Below the pieces are notes generated by a model, which did no database searches, was not told the DNA's origin, and saw nothing but the letters and a program-made list of their open reading frames with translations. A stretch of DNA of 59,612 nt, taken from assembly GCA_902791965.1 (NCBI GenBank), contig CADAXZ010000001.1:1-59612 (forward strand). Direction: 5' to 3'. This DNA comes from Candidatus Proelusimicrobium bovinum (GTDB lineage: Bacteria; Elusimicrobiota; Elusimicrobia; Elusimicrobiales; Elusimicrobiaceae). Positions 8,862-22,546 of this stretch are shown here, one piece after another (positions within the stretch are counted from its first letter, which is position 1; every line of letters begins with the position of its first letter). A program made the translations under genes and the position numbers.

Positions 8862-9491
8862 TTATACTAAATTAGGAGAGTTTTTTGTTTCTGCGGCTTT
8901 TTTAAGCATTTCTTCAGCCAGAGTTTTAAGTTCCGGCGCAACGCTGTTTGCTTCATTTTGGTTTATCTTTTCCCAAAAGGAAGGAAATTCTTTTGTATAA
9001 ACATCCAATTTCCCTGATTTTTCCGTAGTAGTACAGGAAAATTCTATATTTGCCAGCCTGTCGCACATTTTAACAAAAGGCGCAAGCGGTACTTGAGACA
9101 TCTCAAAATAATATTTATCGTTAGCCCTTTGTTCGCGGTTTTTGCCTTTCTCGTTAGTAAGGGCATAAACGACTTCCGCCACTTTATAGGCATACTGCGG
9201 CATTATCTGCGATAAAAGTCTTAAAATATTATTATAAGTTTGGCGGGTATCTTCTATGGTGTCGTGCAGCCACGCCGCAGATATTAAGATTACAACATCT
9301 TCCTCTGTCTTAGCGGCCAAATGCCCGTAGCGCAGTGCATATTTGGCTACCATAGTAAGATGATGGCTGTAGGGAAGATTATTGCCGTACATCTGGTTTA
9401 CATTTGCGTGTAAAATACAAGCTGTACTTTCAATAGTATGTAAAAGGGTTTTATTATCTTCAAGATACTTCTCAAAAAGTTCTCTTTGCAT
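8862..9491 (-). CDS. HD-domain protein resembling (p)ppGpp hydrolases
   Basis: A 209-residue single-domain metal-dependent phosphohydrolase. The H...HD...D metal site is present: H43/H44, H76-D77 in the WLHDTIEDT motif, and D144 in KMCDRLAN. The HDTIEDT and CDRLAN forms are those of the RelA/SpoT and Mesh1 hydrolase domains rather than generic HD proteins. No synthetase or TGS domain follows, so by comparison it could be a small alarmone hydrolase, but another nucleotide substrate is possible. It begins two bases after ligA and has a clear AAAGGAG. Confidence 0.65.
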   Translation of the reverse strand: MQRELFEKYLEDNKTLLHTIESTACILHANVNQMYGNNLPYSHHLTMVAKYALRYGHLAAKTEEDVVILISAAWLHDTIEDTRQTYNNILRLLSQIMPQYAYKVAEVVYALTNEKGKNREQRANDKYYFEMSQVPLAPFVKMCDRLANIEFSCTTTEKSGKLDVYTKEFPSFWEKINQNEANSVAPELKTLAEEMLKKAAETKNSPNLV

Positions 9492-9493
9492 AA

Positions 9494-11894
<2,401 letters not shown>

Positions 11895-12063
11895 AGTTTT
11901 ATCCTTAAAGTTTAAGTTGTATCCGTATATAAATTTTATCAAATAAAAGTTTTTAAAGCACCGTCTATTTTACAAATATAAAATTTAATCCGTAAAAGCA
12001 ACTTAAAATTAAAATTTTACCGATACTTTATATACCTGAATAAAAAGTAATTTTAAAACCTTT

Positions 12064-13164
12064 TTATTGCTGCTGCAATTTTGCGGCATCTCTCACTTTC
12101 ATAGCAAAATAAGGCTTTTTTCCGTTTTCTTCTATAAACATTACAAACGGCCCGTCAGCATTAAAATAGCGGGGGCTTTGACGGTTAGGGGAAACGGCAA
12201 TTCCTTTTCCCATAACTATAACCGCTTCCGATTTTAATTTTACGCCTGTTTCGTTCATTTTAAATTCTATTGTTTCTATTGCTTTTGTTATTACCAAGTC
12301 CGTTGCCTTTATCTCTTTATCATAAAATTCTGAAAATTCCCTGTCGGTTTTATAATCCATAAGCGGAACTTTTAAAGTATCTTTTTTGCTTAAAATTCTT
12401 TCTCCTTCATAAGTTTTTGATTTGTTTAACATATCATTGTATAAAACATCCAAAGTTTTATTTTCATCATTGCGGTAAATATATACTTTATCGCCTTGTT
12501 TTGTATTTAATACAACGGCAAAATTCTGCGCATTATCATAAAATAAAACTTCTACCGTAGAACGCAATTTGTAAGCGGCATTTTCTTCCATTCCAAAATA
12601 ATTTATAAGTTTACTGCTTCCTTTAAACTCATCTTTGCCTAACTTTTCAAACTTTTCTAAAAATTCAAATTCTTTTTTTAGCATTGCATAAAGCACATAT
12701 TTGCGCAATTGCGGTGTTGAATTCCATTCTATTTGGTCCAAAATATCACTTGTTTCGTTAAATTTCTTTTTTATTGCCCTTTTCATTTCCGCTTTTAAAG
12801 CAGGGACAGCCTCTCCCCATTTTTTATAATAAGAACTTTGCGATAATTCATCCTCCGTAAAGGTCTGCTTATTTAAGTTTTCGGCAGTAATTGATTTATA
12901 ATTTACAAATTCAACCGGTGCTTTTAAAAGTTCGTTTATTAAATCATTCCATACTAACTGAAAAGTTGCTACCCATACTTGGTTTTTTGCGTTTGAAACG
13001 CTATTTATTGCAGGTAAAATTTCTAAATCTTCCGATGACAGGTTTAAGATTATATTTTCTGCATCATCTGCTTGTTGTGTTGCTTTAAAAATATTTTTTT
13101 GTTTACAAACAATAAAAATAATTATAATAAATGCAATTATTAAACCGTAAAGTAAAAGTTTCAT
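12064..13164 (-). CDS. Membrane-anchored serpin-like protein
   Basis: I recognise no close family, but the last 80 residues align by eye with the C-terminal half of serpins: a strand LVITKAIETIEFKMNE (about 283-298) matches the serpin s5A/hinge entry, a short stretch with AVIVM stands where the reactive loop begins, and FNADGPFVMFIEEN...PYFAMKV matches the conserved serpin FNADHPF...I..N...LFMGKV end. The hinge reads GVKLKSEAV, with two Lys where inhibitory serpins have small residues, so inhibition by loop insertion is doubtful. An N-terminal hydrophobic helix (residues 3-20) has no good lipobox, suggesting a membrane anchor with the domain outside. The N-terminal half is poorly conserved. 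A clear AGGAG precedes the ATG. Single gene with hairpin-bounded flanks. Confidence 0.5.
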   Translation of the reverse strand: MKLLLYGLIIAFIIIIFIVCKQKNIFKATQQADDAENIILNLSSEDLEILPAINSVSNAKNQVWVATFQLVWNDLINELLKAPVEFVNYKSITAENLNKQTFTEDELSQSSYYKKWGEAVPALKAEMKRAIKKKFNETSDILDQIEWNSTPQLRKYVLYAMLKKEFEFLEKFEKLGKDEFKGSSKLINYFGMEENAAYKLRSTVEVLFYDNAQNFAVVLNTKQGDKVYIYRNDENKTLDVLYNDMLNKSKTYEGERILSKKDTLKVPLMDYKTDREFSEFYDKEIKATDLVITKAIETIEFKMNETGVKLKSEAVIVMGKGIAVSPNRQSPRYFNADGPFVMFIEENGKKPYFAMKVRDAAKLQQQ

Positions 13165-13273
13165 AAATTTCTCCTAAAATAATTTTTCTTCCTGCTTATT
13201 TATACGATTAATAAATAAAAGTATCACAAAATAACATATTAACAGTAAAATTTTAACATATTAGGGCAATACA

Positions 13274-13302
13274 AAACCCCGCAGAGTTTTTCTGCGGGGT
13301 TT
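13274..13302 (-). terminator. Terminator after gyrA
   Basis: AACCCCGCAG (13275-13284) pairs with CTGCGGGGTT (13292-13301) around a T-rich loop; it ends the dnaA-gyrA direction of transcription before the serpin-like gene. Confidence 0.88.
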
Positions 13303-13324
13303 ACTTAAACCAACTAGGTTTAAA

Positions 13325-15853
13325 TTATTTTTCGGTATCTTCCGGTTTTTCTTCTTCCTTTACAACCGGTGCAACGCGTGCGATTTTATCATTGTCATCT
13401 AATCTTACAAGCCTGACACCTTGGGCATTTCTGCCGACGGAACGGATTTCTTCGCAGCGGATTCTTATAGCCATACCCTTTTCGGTAATGACCATAAGGT
13501 CTTTGCTTTCGTCAACAAGTTTTATGCCTACTACGCCGCCGTTTCTCTGCGTAGTTTTAATAGTGATAACGCCGCTTCCGCCCCTGTTTTGTGTGCGGTA
13601 TTCTTCAAAGGCGGTGCGTTTACCATATCCGTTTTCACATACGGAAAGCACATCCGGCTGTTCGCCTTCTCTGTCGGCCTGTTCCATACCTACGACATTA
13701 TCGCCCGAAGCAAGCCTTATTCCTCTTACGCCTTTTGCCGTTCTGCCCATAGAACGCACTTGGTCTTCCCTAAACCTTATGGATTTACCTTGCTTGGTAG
13801 CAATGATAATATCACTCTTGCCGTGCGTTTCCTGTACGGATACCAATACATCGCCTTCTTCAAGGCCGATAGCAATAATACCTGTTCTTCTGATATGGGC
13901 AAACTCGGAGAGTTCAACTCTCTTTATCGTACCCATTCTGGTACACATAGTAAGGTAAGTTTCGCCGGAGTTTTTCGGGTCAAAATCCCTGAAGGCAACG
14001 GCGGAAGTTACCTTTTCTTCCCCTGTAATTTGCAGTAAGTTTACTATCGCTTTGCCTTTGGACATTCTTGTCCCTTCCGGTATTTCAAAGGCTTTAAGGG
14101 CAAACACTCTGCCTCTGTTTGTAAACATTAAGATTGTAGCATGGCTGGAAGTTACAAACAGATGTTCTATAAAGTCTTCTTCTTTAGTTTTTCCGCCGAT
14201 AATACCTTTGCCGCCTCTGTTCTGGGAGCGGTAAGTATCAAGAGGGATTCTCTTTGCATAGCCGTCATTGGAAAGAGTAATGACAACATCTTGTTCTTCA
14301 ATAAGGTCCTCAATAGAAAAATCAGAAATTTCATTGGCAATTTCTGTTCTTCTCGGGTCGGCATAATCCTTTTTCATTTTGGTAAGTTCATCAACGATAA
14401 TATTTAAAATGCGTTGCGCCGAACCCAAAATATCCTGAAGTTCCTTAATCAAAGCCATAAGGTCTTTTTGTTCCTGCTCAATGGCTATGGAAGAAAGTTG
14501 CGTCAACTGGTGCAATCTCATATCCAAAATAGCCTGTGTTTGTGCTTCGCTTAATTTAAAGCGGTTCATTAAATTAAGTTTCGCTTCAGAGACATCTTTT
14601 GAATTTCTGATTATGGAAACAACTTCATCCATATTGGCAATAGCAACAAGCAAACCTTCCAAAATATGTTCGCGTTTTAAGGCTTTATTAAGGTCAAAGC
14701 GGGTGCGGTTTGTTATAACTTCCTGACGGTGTTTTATATATTGGCGCATAACTTCTTTAATGCCCAAAATGCGCGGTTTGCCGTCAACAATAGCAAGCAT
14801 ATTTACGCTAAAAGAAGTTTGCAGTTGGGTATGTTTAAATAACTGGTTTAAAACAACCTGTCCGTTGCCGTCGCGTTTAAGTTCTATGACAAGGCGCATA
14901 CCTCTGCGGTCGGATTCATCGCGTATATCGGAAATTTCCGTAATTTTTTTGTCTTTTACCAAACCGACAATAGTTTCTATAAGGTTTGTTTTATTTACCT
15001 GATAAGGTATTTCCGTAACGATAATAGCCTGCCTGCCGCCTTTCATTTCCTCTATTTCGGCTTTGGCTTGTACTTTTACAGAACCTTTACCGGTTTCAAA
15101 ATAATCAAAAACACCTTTTGTGCCTCTTAAAATACCGCCCGTAGGGAAATCCGGTCCTTTTACAATCTGCATCATTTCTCTTGTGCTGATTGCCGGATTT
15201 TTGATTAAAGCAATAATGCCGTCGCAAATTTCGCCAAGATTATGCGTAGGGATATTTGTTGCCATACCTACGGCTATACCGTTTGAACCGTTTACCAAAA
15301 GTTGCGGCATCTTTGCCGGCAATACTGAAGGCTCTTGTAAAGAACCGTCATAGTTAGGTATAAATTTAACGGTATCTTTATCTATATCTTCTAAAAGTTC
15401 GTTTGCTATGGCTTGAAGGCGGACTTCGGTATACCTCATAGCAGCGGCGCTGTCGCCGTCAATAGAACCAAAGTTCCCCTGCCCGTTTACAAGCATATTT
15501 CTCATAGAGAAATCCTGCGCCATACGCACTAAAGCATCATAAACGGCAGTATCACCGTGCGGGTGATATTTACCTAACACATCACCGACGACACGCGCCG
15601 ATTTCTTAAAAGGCTGATTATATTTAAGGCCCATTTCCTGCATAGCAAAAAGTATGCGGCGGTGTACCGGTTTTAAACCGTCCCTTACATCCGGTAAAGC
15701 ACGCCCTACAATTACGCTCATTGCGTAATCTATGTAGGATTTTTTCATTTCCTCGCCTACATCTCTCTGCTTTATATTGCCGAATAAATCAACGCTTTTT
15801 ACTTCCGGCGCAGGTTGCTGATTTTGGGGATTATTGTTAATATTGTCTGTCAT
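13325..15853 (-). CDS. gyrA: DNA gyrase subunit A
   Basis: Breakage-reunion subunit of gyrase, introducing negative supercoils with GyrB. The catalytic Tyr is Y141 in [10 protein letters not shown]. The quinolone-determining segment reads [10 protein letters not shown] at about 98-107, so Thr (T102) stands at the E. coli Ser83 position and Asp at position 87. The C-terminal half (about 520-820) holds the beta-pinwheel blades with the GyrA-box motif QNRGGKG and its later partner QNRGGSG. Length 842. AAGGAG precedes the ATG. It follows gyrB by 14 bases. Confidence 0.98.
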   Translation of the reverse strand: MTDNINNNPQNQQPAPEVKSVDLFGNIKQRDVGEEMKKSYIDYAMSVIVGRALPDVRDGLKPVHRRILFAMQEMGLKYNQPFKKSARVVGDVLGKYHPHGDTAVYDALVRMAQDFSMRNMLVNGQGNFGSIDGDSAAAMRYTEVRLQAIANELLEDIDKDTVKFIPNYDGSLQEPSVLPAKMPQLLVNGSNGIAVGMATNIPTHNLGEICDGIIALIKNPAISTREMMQIVKGPDFPTGGILRGTKGVFDYFETGKGSVKVQAKAEIEEMKGGRQAIIVTEIPYQVNKTNLIETIVGLVKDKKITEISDIRDESDRRGMRLVIELKRDGNGQVVLNQLFKHTQLQTSFSVNMLAIVDGKPRILGIKEVMRQYIKHRQEVITNRTRFDLNKALKREHILEGLLVAIANMDEVVSIIRNSKDVSEAKLNLMNRFKLSEAQTQAILDMRLHQLTQLSSIAIEQEQKDLMALIKELQDILGSAQRILNIIVDELTKMKKDYADPRRTEIANEISDFSIEDLIEEQDVVITLSNDGYAKRIPLDTYRSQNRGGKGIIGGKTKEEDFIEHLFVTSSHATILMFTNRGRVFALKAFEIPEGTRMSKGKAIVNLLQITGEEKVTSAVAFRDFDPKNSGETYLTMCTRMGTIKRVELSEFAHIRRTGIIAIGLEEGDVLVSVQETHGKSDIIIATKQGKSIRFREDQVRSMGRTAKGVRGIRLASGDNVVGMEQADREGEQPDVLSVCENGYGKRTAFEEYRTQNRGGSGVITIKTTQRNGGVVGIKLVDESKDLMVITEKGMAIRIRCEEIRSVGRNAQGVRLVRLDDNDKIARVAPVVKEEEKPEDTEK

Positions 15854-15867
15854 TTTCTAAAAACTCC

Positions 15868-18339
<2,472 letters not shown>

Positions 18340-18347
18340 TTACTCCT

Positions 18348-18635
18348 TTATATTATAAAAATCTGTTTTATCCAAGGCGTGTTAAAATTTTTGTTAAGTT
18401 CTTTTATTATTTCTTTCTCTTTTAATTTTAATTCGTGCCTTGCCGCCATAACTGTTACTTTTACATAAATACTTCCGCCTTTAACAGAATCTAAAACCCA
18501 ATAATCGGCCTTTCTTCCTAAAACTTTATTCCATAACACATCAAGTAAAATAAGCCTGTTTATTGTACTGTTAAATTTGGAAAAAGAACTTTTAATTTCA
18601 TCAGACTTATGCCAAATCTCTTTTTTATTTTCCAT
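18348..18635 (-). CDS. DUF721 / DciA-like protein
   Basis: A 95-residue basic protein of the DUF721 family, members of which (DciA) recruit or load the replicative helicase DnaB in bacteria lacking DnaC or DnaI. The typical core is W(N)KVLG...KA..., a beta hairpin SIYVKVTVMAARHELKL and a C-terminal helix-strand. In many genomes this gene follows recF between dnaN and gyrB; here recF is absent and the gene directly follows dnaN with a TAATG overlap of one base. The KH-like core is complete but the C-terminal tail common in DciA is missing. Role as helicase loader is inferred from family and place. Confidence 0.75.
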   Translation of the reverse strand: MENKKEIWHKSDEIKSSFSKFNSTINRLILLDVLWNKVLGRKADYWVLDSVKGGSIYVKVTVMAARHELKLKEKEIIKELNKNFNTPWIKQIFII

Positions 18636-19744
18636 TAAACTCTTACCGGCATAACAACATATTTATACTGATCTTTATCTTCCGGCTCTATAAGTACCGG
18701 CTGCGAAGAATTTGTAAAAGAAAATACAACATTTTCGCTTTCAATTATTTTAAGTACATCTATTAAAAACTGAGGATTAAAAGAAGTTGTAAAATTTTCA
18801 TCATTATAATCTACTTTAAGTTCATCAGAAAAATCCATTTTTGAAGAATTTGCCGAAATACTTAAAATATTTTTACTTAAACTATATTTTACCGTACTGC
18901 TTAAATCACCGGCACATAAAGAAGCTCTTTTTGTTGAAGAAAGTAATTCTTTTGTATTTATTTTAAAAACTATATTCTTTTGTTTAGGAACAACTTGTTC
19001 ATAATTAGGGAAATTACCGTCAATCAATCTTGAAATAAAAGTAGTATCTTTCATATTAAAACTTATCTGATTGGATGAAACGGTAATATCTATAAAATCT
19101 TCATCTGAAGGTTTATTTATTGATAAAACTTTTAAAACCTCATTTAAAATTTTACTTGGTACTATTATTTTAAAATCTTTTGAATTTTGTAAAGCCTGCG
19201 AAGAAGCCAAAGCAAGCCTGCGGCCGTCAGTTGCCACAATCTCAAATCTTTCTTTATTATTTGACCATAAAAGCCCGTTTAAAACATATCTTGTTTCATT
19301 GGAAGAAGATGAAAAAATAGTCTTTTCAACCATTTCTTTCATTTCTTTTGCTTTTATACTGAAGGTATCTTTCTTTTCTATTTCAGGAACTATAGGATAT
19401 TCGCTTTTAGGTGTACCTATAACCCAAAACTTTGCTTTACCGCTTGTAATATGAAGTTTATTATTTTCATCTGTTTCAAGTTTAATTTCTTTATTTGAAG
19501 GAAGATTTTTTAAAATATCGGAAAATTCTTTTAAAGGGACAGTTATTGATCCGTTTTCTAAAACTTCTGCTTTTATATTGTGGATTGTAGCCATTTCCAT
19601 ATCTGTTCTTGTAAGTTTTATATTACCGTCTTCTGCTTCCATAAGAAAGTTATAAAGTATAGGTAAAGCCGTTTTACCGGAAAGGCCTGATTGTATGATT
19701 TGGATTCCTTCCAAAAAATTTTCTTTAGTAATATTTATTTTCAT
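18635..19744 (-). CDS. dnaN: DNA polymerase III sliding clamp (beta subunit)
   Basis: Ring-shaped processivity clamp for DNA polymerase III. The 369 residues divide into three clamp domains of about 120 residues; the terminal segment YVVMPVRV is the classic beta-clamp C-terminus that forms the partner-binding pocket (PMR-like). AAGGAT precedes the ATG. It is downstream of dnaA across a 138-base AT-rich spacer holding DnaA-box-like sites and overlaps the DUF721 gene by one base. Confidence 0.97.
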   Translation of the reverse strand: MKINITKENFLEGIQIIQSGLSGKTALPILYNFLMEAEDGNIKLTRTDMEMATIHNIKAEVLENGSITVPLKEFSDILKNLPSNKEIKLETDENNKLHITSGKAKFWVIGTPKSEYPIVPEIEKKDTFSIKAKEMKEMVEKTIFSSSSNETRYVLNGLLWSNNKERFEIVATDGRRLALASSQALQNSKDFKIIVPSKILNEVLKVLSINKPSDEDFIDITVSSNQISFNMKDTTFISRLIDGNFPNYEQVVPKQKNIVFKINTKELLSSTKRASLCAGDLSSTVKYSLSKNILSISANSSKMDFSDELKVDYNDENFTTSFNPQFLIDVLKIIESENVVFSFTNSSQPVLIEPEDKDQYKYVVMPVRV

Positions 19745-19898
19745 TATTATTATCCTTATTATTATGTACCTGTTAATTATGTTTATAATGTTTATTTAAC
19801 TATACAAATCAAAAATAAAATTTGTTGATAAGTATTACATTCTATAAACACTATCCACATTAAAACCTAAAAATAGGTTTTGTTAATTGTTATCAACA
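19745..19898. other. Candidate replication origin: DnaA-box-like sites in the dnaA-dnaN spacer
   Basis: The spacer between dnaN and dnaA is very AT-rich and, within 76 bases, holds TGTTGATAA (19823-19831, a reverse-strand TTATCAACA), CTATCCACA (19851-19859, one mismatch from the E. coli consensus) and TTATCAACA (19890-19898, just inside the dnaA end). A perfect TTATCCACA also lies at 21133-21141 inside dnaA, where it encodes an Ile-Lys stretch on the other strand. A small hairpin at 19862-19881 could be the dnaA terminator. The cluster supports an oriC here, but the 21236-21442 gap upstream of dnaA cannot be excluded. Confidence 0.5.
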
Positions 19899-21235
19899 GT
19901 TTTTACCTTATTTATCAAATCATTGATAATCGGGGCAAAAAGCAGATTATTATCTATTTCTTCCTTCACCTTTTCTTTAGCGTGTATTACAGTTGAATGG
20001 TCGCGGTTAAATTCCCGTCCTATTTCAGGCAGGGAAAGCGTTGTAAGTTCCGTTGCCAAATACATTGAAACCTGCCTTGGCCACGCTATAGAACTGTTCT
20101 TCTTTTTTGAATTTAAGTCTTCTATACTTACTTTAAAATATTTACAGACAACTTTTTTAATTTGGTTTATATTTATTGCATATTTTTCTTGTTCTGAAGT
20201 TAAAATATCTGCTAAAACTTCTTTTGCTATTGGTATTGTTGCGTTAACACCATGTATATTACACCATGTTGTAAGGCGGTAAAGACATCCTTCAAGTTCC
20301 CTTATACTGCCTTGTATACCTTGTGCTATAAAAGATAAAACATCATCCGTAATATCAAATTGGTTTAAATCTCTTTTTTGTCTTAAAAATGCTATTTTTG
20401 TTTCCAATTCCGGTCGTTTTATTTCGGCTACTATACCGGATAGAAGCCTTGTGGAAATTCTTTCACTCCAGCCTAACTGGTTAGGTGTTTTATCTGAAGT
20501 TAAAACTATTTGTTTTTTGTTATCGAATAAAGTATTAAAGGTATAAAAAAATTCCTGTTCACTGGTTTGTTTGCCTACAACATACTGTATATCATCTATT
20601 AAAAGGCAGTCCAAAGACCGGTATTTTTTTCTAAAATGTTCCATTGATTTTGATGCTATAGCATCTACAAATTCCGAAACAAACCCTTCGCCTGATATAT
20701 AAAGTATTTTAGCATCGGGATTTTCTTTTAATATTTGATTGCCTATTGCGTGTAAAAGATGTGTTTTACCAAGCCCTGGCGCACTAAAAATAACAAAAGG
20801 ATTATTTGATCTTTGCCCCATATTTTTTACTACTAATTGTGATGCTTTATAAGCAAATCTGTTAGAAGGTCCTTCTATAAATCCTTCAAAAGTATAATAA
20901 GGGTCAAGAGTTGTGTTAGAAGAATTTTTTACAGGTTTATAAATTTGAGGTAAAGGTTTTATTTCTTCTTTAACCGAGATAATATAATCAATAGAAAAAT
21001 TACTGTTAATTACATTGGTAAAAGCCTGTAAAATATCATTTTTAAAACGGTTTTGTACTACATTAAACCAAACTTCGCTGGGCAGTTCTATTTTTAAAAC
21101 ATTATCATAAAAAGACAATAACTTCATTGGTTTTATCCACATTTCACAACTGTCTTTATCTAAAGTCTGTTCAATATTTTTATAAAAATCGGCCCAAATT
21201 TCACTTATATTAAGATTTTTCACTGTAAACACCAT
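19883..21235 (-). CDS. dnaA: Chromosomal replication initiator DnaA
   Basis: AAA+ initiator that binds DnaA boxes and opens the origin. The 450 residues show domain I (about 12-80, with WIKP), a short linker, the ATPase with Walker A APGLGKTH (152-159) and Walker B LLIDDI (211-216), and the C-terminal helix-turn-helix with the signature REFNRDHSTVIHA (about 413-425). The exact start is uncertain: ATG at 21235 has TAGGA only two bases away, so the in-frame GTG at 21232 or 21223 may be used instead. It is transcribed away from the rubrerythrin gene. Confidence 0.97.
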   Translation of the reverse strand: MVFTVKNLNISEIWADFYKNIEQTLDKDSCEMWIKPMKLLSFYDNVLKIELPSEVWFNVVQNRFKNDILQAFTNVINSNFSIDYIISVKEEIKPLPQIYKPVKNSSNTTLDPYYTFEGFIEGPSNRFAYKASQLVVKNMGQRSNNPFVIFSAPGLGKTHLLHAIGNQILKENPDAKILYISGEGFVSEFVDAIASKSMEHFRKKYRSLDCLLIDDIQYVVGKQTSEQEFFYTFNTLFDNKKQIVLTSDKTPNQLGWSERISTRLLSGIVAEIKRPELETKIAFLRQKRDLNQFDITDDVLSFIAQGIQGSIRELEGCLYRLTTWCNIHGVNATIPIAKEVLADILTSEQEKYAININQIKKVVCKYFKVSIEDLNSKKKNSSIAWPRQVSMYLATELTTLSLPEIGREFNRDHSTVIHAKEKVKEEIDNNLLFAPIINDLINKVKTVDNN

Positions 21236-21442
21236 TTCCTACTATATTAAAAAAAGACGGCAATATAAATAAATATTAGCAGTTTTGGGGCAACTAATCA
21301 ATATATAAGAATATATTAAATATATAACATTTAGGGAACGGACAGGGCCTTGTAAAAATGTTTTATATATCTATACTTAAAATTGCCGAAATTTTATATA
21401 CTTTGTGTTATATACATATATTTTAGGAGGTAGTTTAAGTTT
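21236..21442. other. AT-rich divergent intergenic region between dnaA and rubrerythrin
   Basis: A 207-base gap holding promoters for both directions. It contains runs of alternating A/T (21299-21330) that could unwind easily, but I see no good DnaA box in it. AGGAGG at 21425-21430 is the rubrerythrin ribosome-binding site, with a long 12-base spacing. Confidence 0.4.
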
Positions 21443-22015
21443 ATGACTTTAAAAGGAACTAAGACGGAAAAAAATATTCTTACGGCTTTTGCGGGTGAAT
21501 CTCAGGCAAGAAACAGATATACATTTTTTGCGAGCAAAGCCAAAAAAGACGGTTATGTACAAATAAGCAAAATTTTTGAAGAAACAGCCGAACAGGAAAA
21601 AGAACATGCAAAAAGATTGTTTAAATTTCTTGAAGGCGGAGAAGTTGAAATTACGGGGGCTTTCCCTGCTGGGGTAATTGGCAGCACGGAAGATAATCTT
21701 AAAGCCGCAGCGGAAGGCGAAGATCATGAATGGCAGGTAATGTATCCGGAATATGCCAAAATTGCGGAAGAAGAAGGATTTAATGAAATTGCTGCCGTTA
21801 TGAGAAGTATTGCCGTAGCGGAAAAAGAACATTCTAAAAGGTATAAAGCATTAAGGAAAAACATTCTTGAAGGCACAGTATTTAAACACGCCAATCCTGT
21901 AATTTGGAGATGTTTAAACTGCGGCTATTTGCATGAAGGTAAAGAAGCACCTGAAAAATGCCCTGCTTGTGCACACGCAAAATCATATTTTGAAATTCTT
22001 TGCGAAAATTGGTAA
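21443..22015 (+). CDS. Rubrerythrin
   Basis: Diiron peroxidase that reduces hydrogen peroxide with electrons from rubredoxin in anaerobes; cytoplasmic. The first 145 residues form the four-helix ferritin-like bundle with ligand motifs EsqARnR (about 16-22), EEtaEQEkEHA (about 47-57) and VAEKEHSKRY near 122-131. The C-terminal rubredoxin-like domain (about 150-190) has CLNCGY and CPAC Fe ligands. Length 190 is standard. It is first of the oxidative-stress set with superoxide reductase, flavodiiron protein, flavin reductase and rubredoxin. Confidence 0.95.
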   Translation: MTLKGTKTEKNILTAFAGESQARNRYTFFASKAKKDGYVQISKIFEETAEQEKEHAKRLFKFLEGGEVEITGAFPAGVIGSTEDNLKAAAEGEDHEWQVMYPEYAKIAEEEGFNEIAAVMRSIAVAEKEHSKRYKALRKNILEGTVFKHANPVIWRCLNCGYLHEGKEAPEKCPACAHAKSYFEILCENW

Positions 22016-22034
22016 ATATAAAAAATTGAACGGC

Positions 22035-22112
22035 CGGCAAAGGTAAATAAGGTTTTATATCTGTTTTACCTTTGCCGTTAAATATGGAACTACGGCTTAA
22101 ATTATAGCCGTA
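22035..22112 (+). other. Two tandem hairpins between rubrerythrin and superoxide reductase genes
   Basis: The 135-base gap holds a perfect 13-base-pair inverted repeat (22035-22047 with 22065-22077) and a second hairpin (22091-22097 with 22106-22112). Neither ends in a long T run. They could be a partial terminator or RNA-stability element that lowers expression of the downstream genes relative to rubrerythrin. Confidence 0.45.
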
Positions 22113-22150
22113 ATCTGTTGATTGTGTAATTAAATATTTAAGGGGGTAGT

Positions 22151-22534
22151 ATGGAATTAAACAATATTTACAAATGTCCTGTTTGCGGGAATGTTGTAGA
22201 AGTGGTAAGTGCAGGTAAAGGGGAACTTGTATGTTGCGGCAAACCTATGCTTAAACTTAAAGAAAACAGCACCGACGGGGCACAGGAAAAGCATGTCCCT
22301 GTTATAGAAAAAACTGCCGACGGTTATTTAGTAAAAGTAGGCTCTGCTGCACATCCTATGCTGCCGGAACATTTTATAGAATTTGTTGAAATTCTTACAA
22401 AAGACGGTAAAATCGGCCGTAAATACTTAAAACCTGGCGATAAACCGGAGGTTTTGTTTAAGAATAAAGAAGCGGAAATAATTGCTGCCAGAGAATATTG
22501 TAATTTACACGGGCTTTGGATTTCAAAAAAATAA
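22151..22534 (+). CDS. dfx: Desulfoferrodoxin-type superoxide reductase
   Basis: Reduces superoxide to hydrogen peroxide without making oxygen. The 127 residues show both iron sites: the N-terminal rubredoxin-like Fe(Cys)4 centre with C9, C12, C28 and C29, and the catalytic Fe(His)4Cys centre with H48, H68, H74, C117 and H120 (CNLHG). This two-iron form is desulfoferrodoxin rather than neelaredoxin. A strong TAAGGGGG lies before the ATG. The peroxide made would be the substrate of the rubrerythrin encoded upstream. Confidence 0.95.
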   Translation: MELNNIYKCPVCGNVVEVVSAGKGELVCCGKPMLKLKENSTDGAQEKHVPVIEKTADGYLVKVGSAAHPMLPEHFIEFVEILTKDGKIGRKYLKPGDKPEVLFKNKEAEIIAAREYCNLHGLWISKK

Positions 22535-22546
22535 TAAGGAATTTTT

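Noticed and set aside
13392-13958. Long open frame of 188 codons antisense to gyrA
   Set aside because: It lies entirely inside gyrA on the opposite strand, has no ribosome-binding site or family match, and its composition mirrors the coding frame.
15540-15560. Thr in GyrA at the quinolone-resistance position
   Set aside because: T102 aligns with E. coli Ser83, but Thr is the native residue in some susceptible bacteria (for example Campylobacter), so it does not show resistance.
21299-21330. PerR- or Fur-like operator in the dnaA-rubrerythrin gap
   Set aside because: The alternating A/T stretch is not a clear match to a known operator, so no regulator site is claimed.
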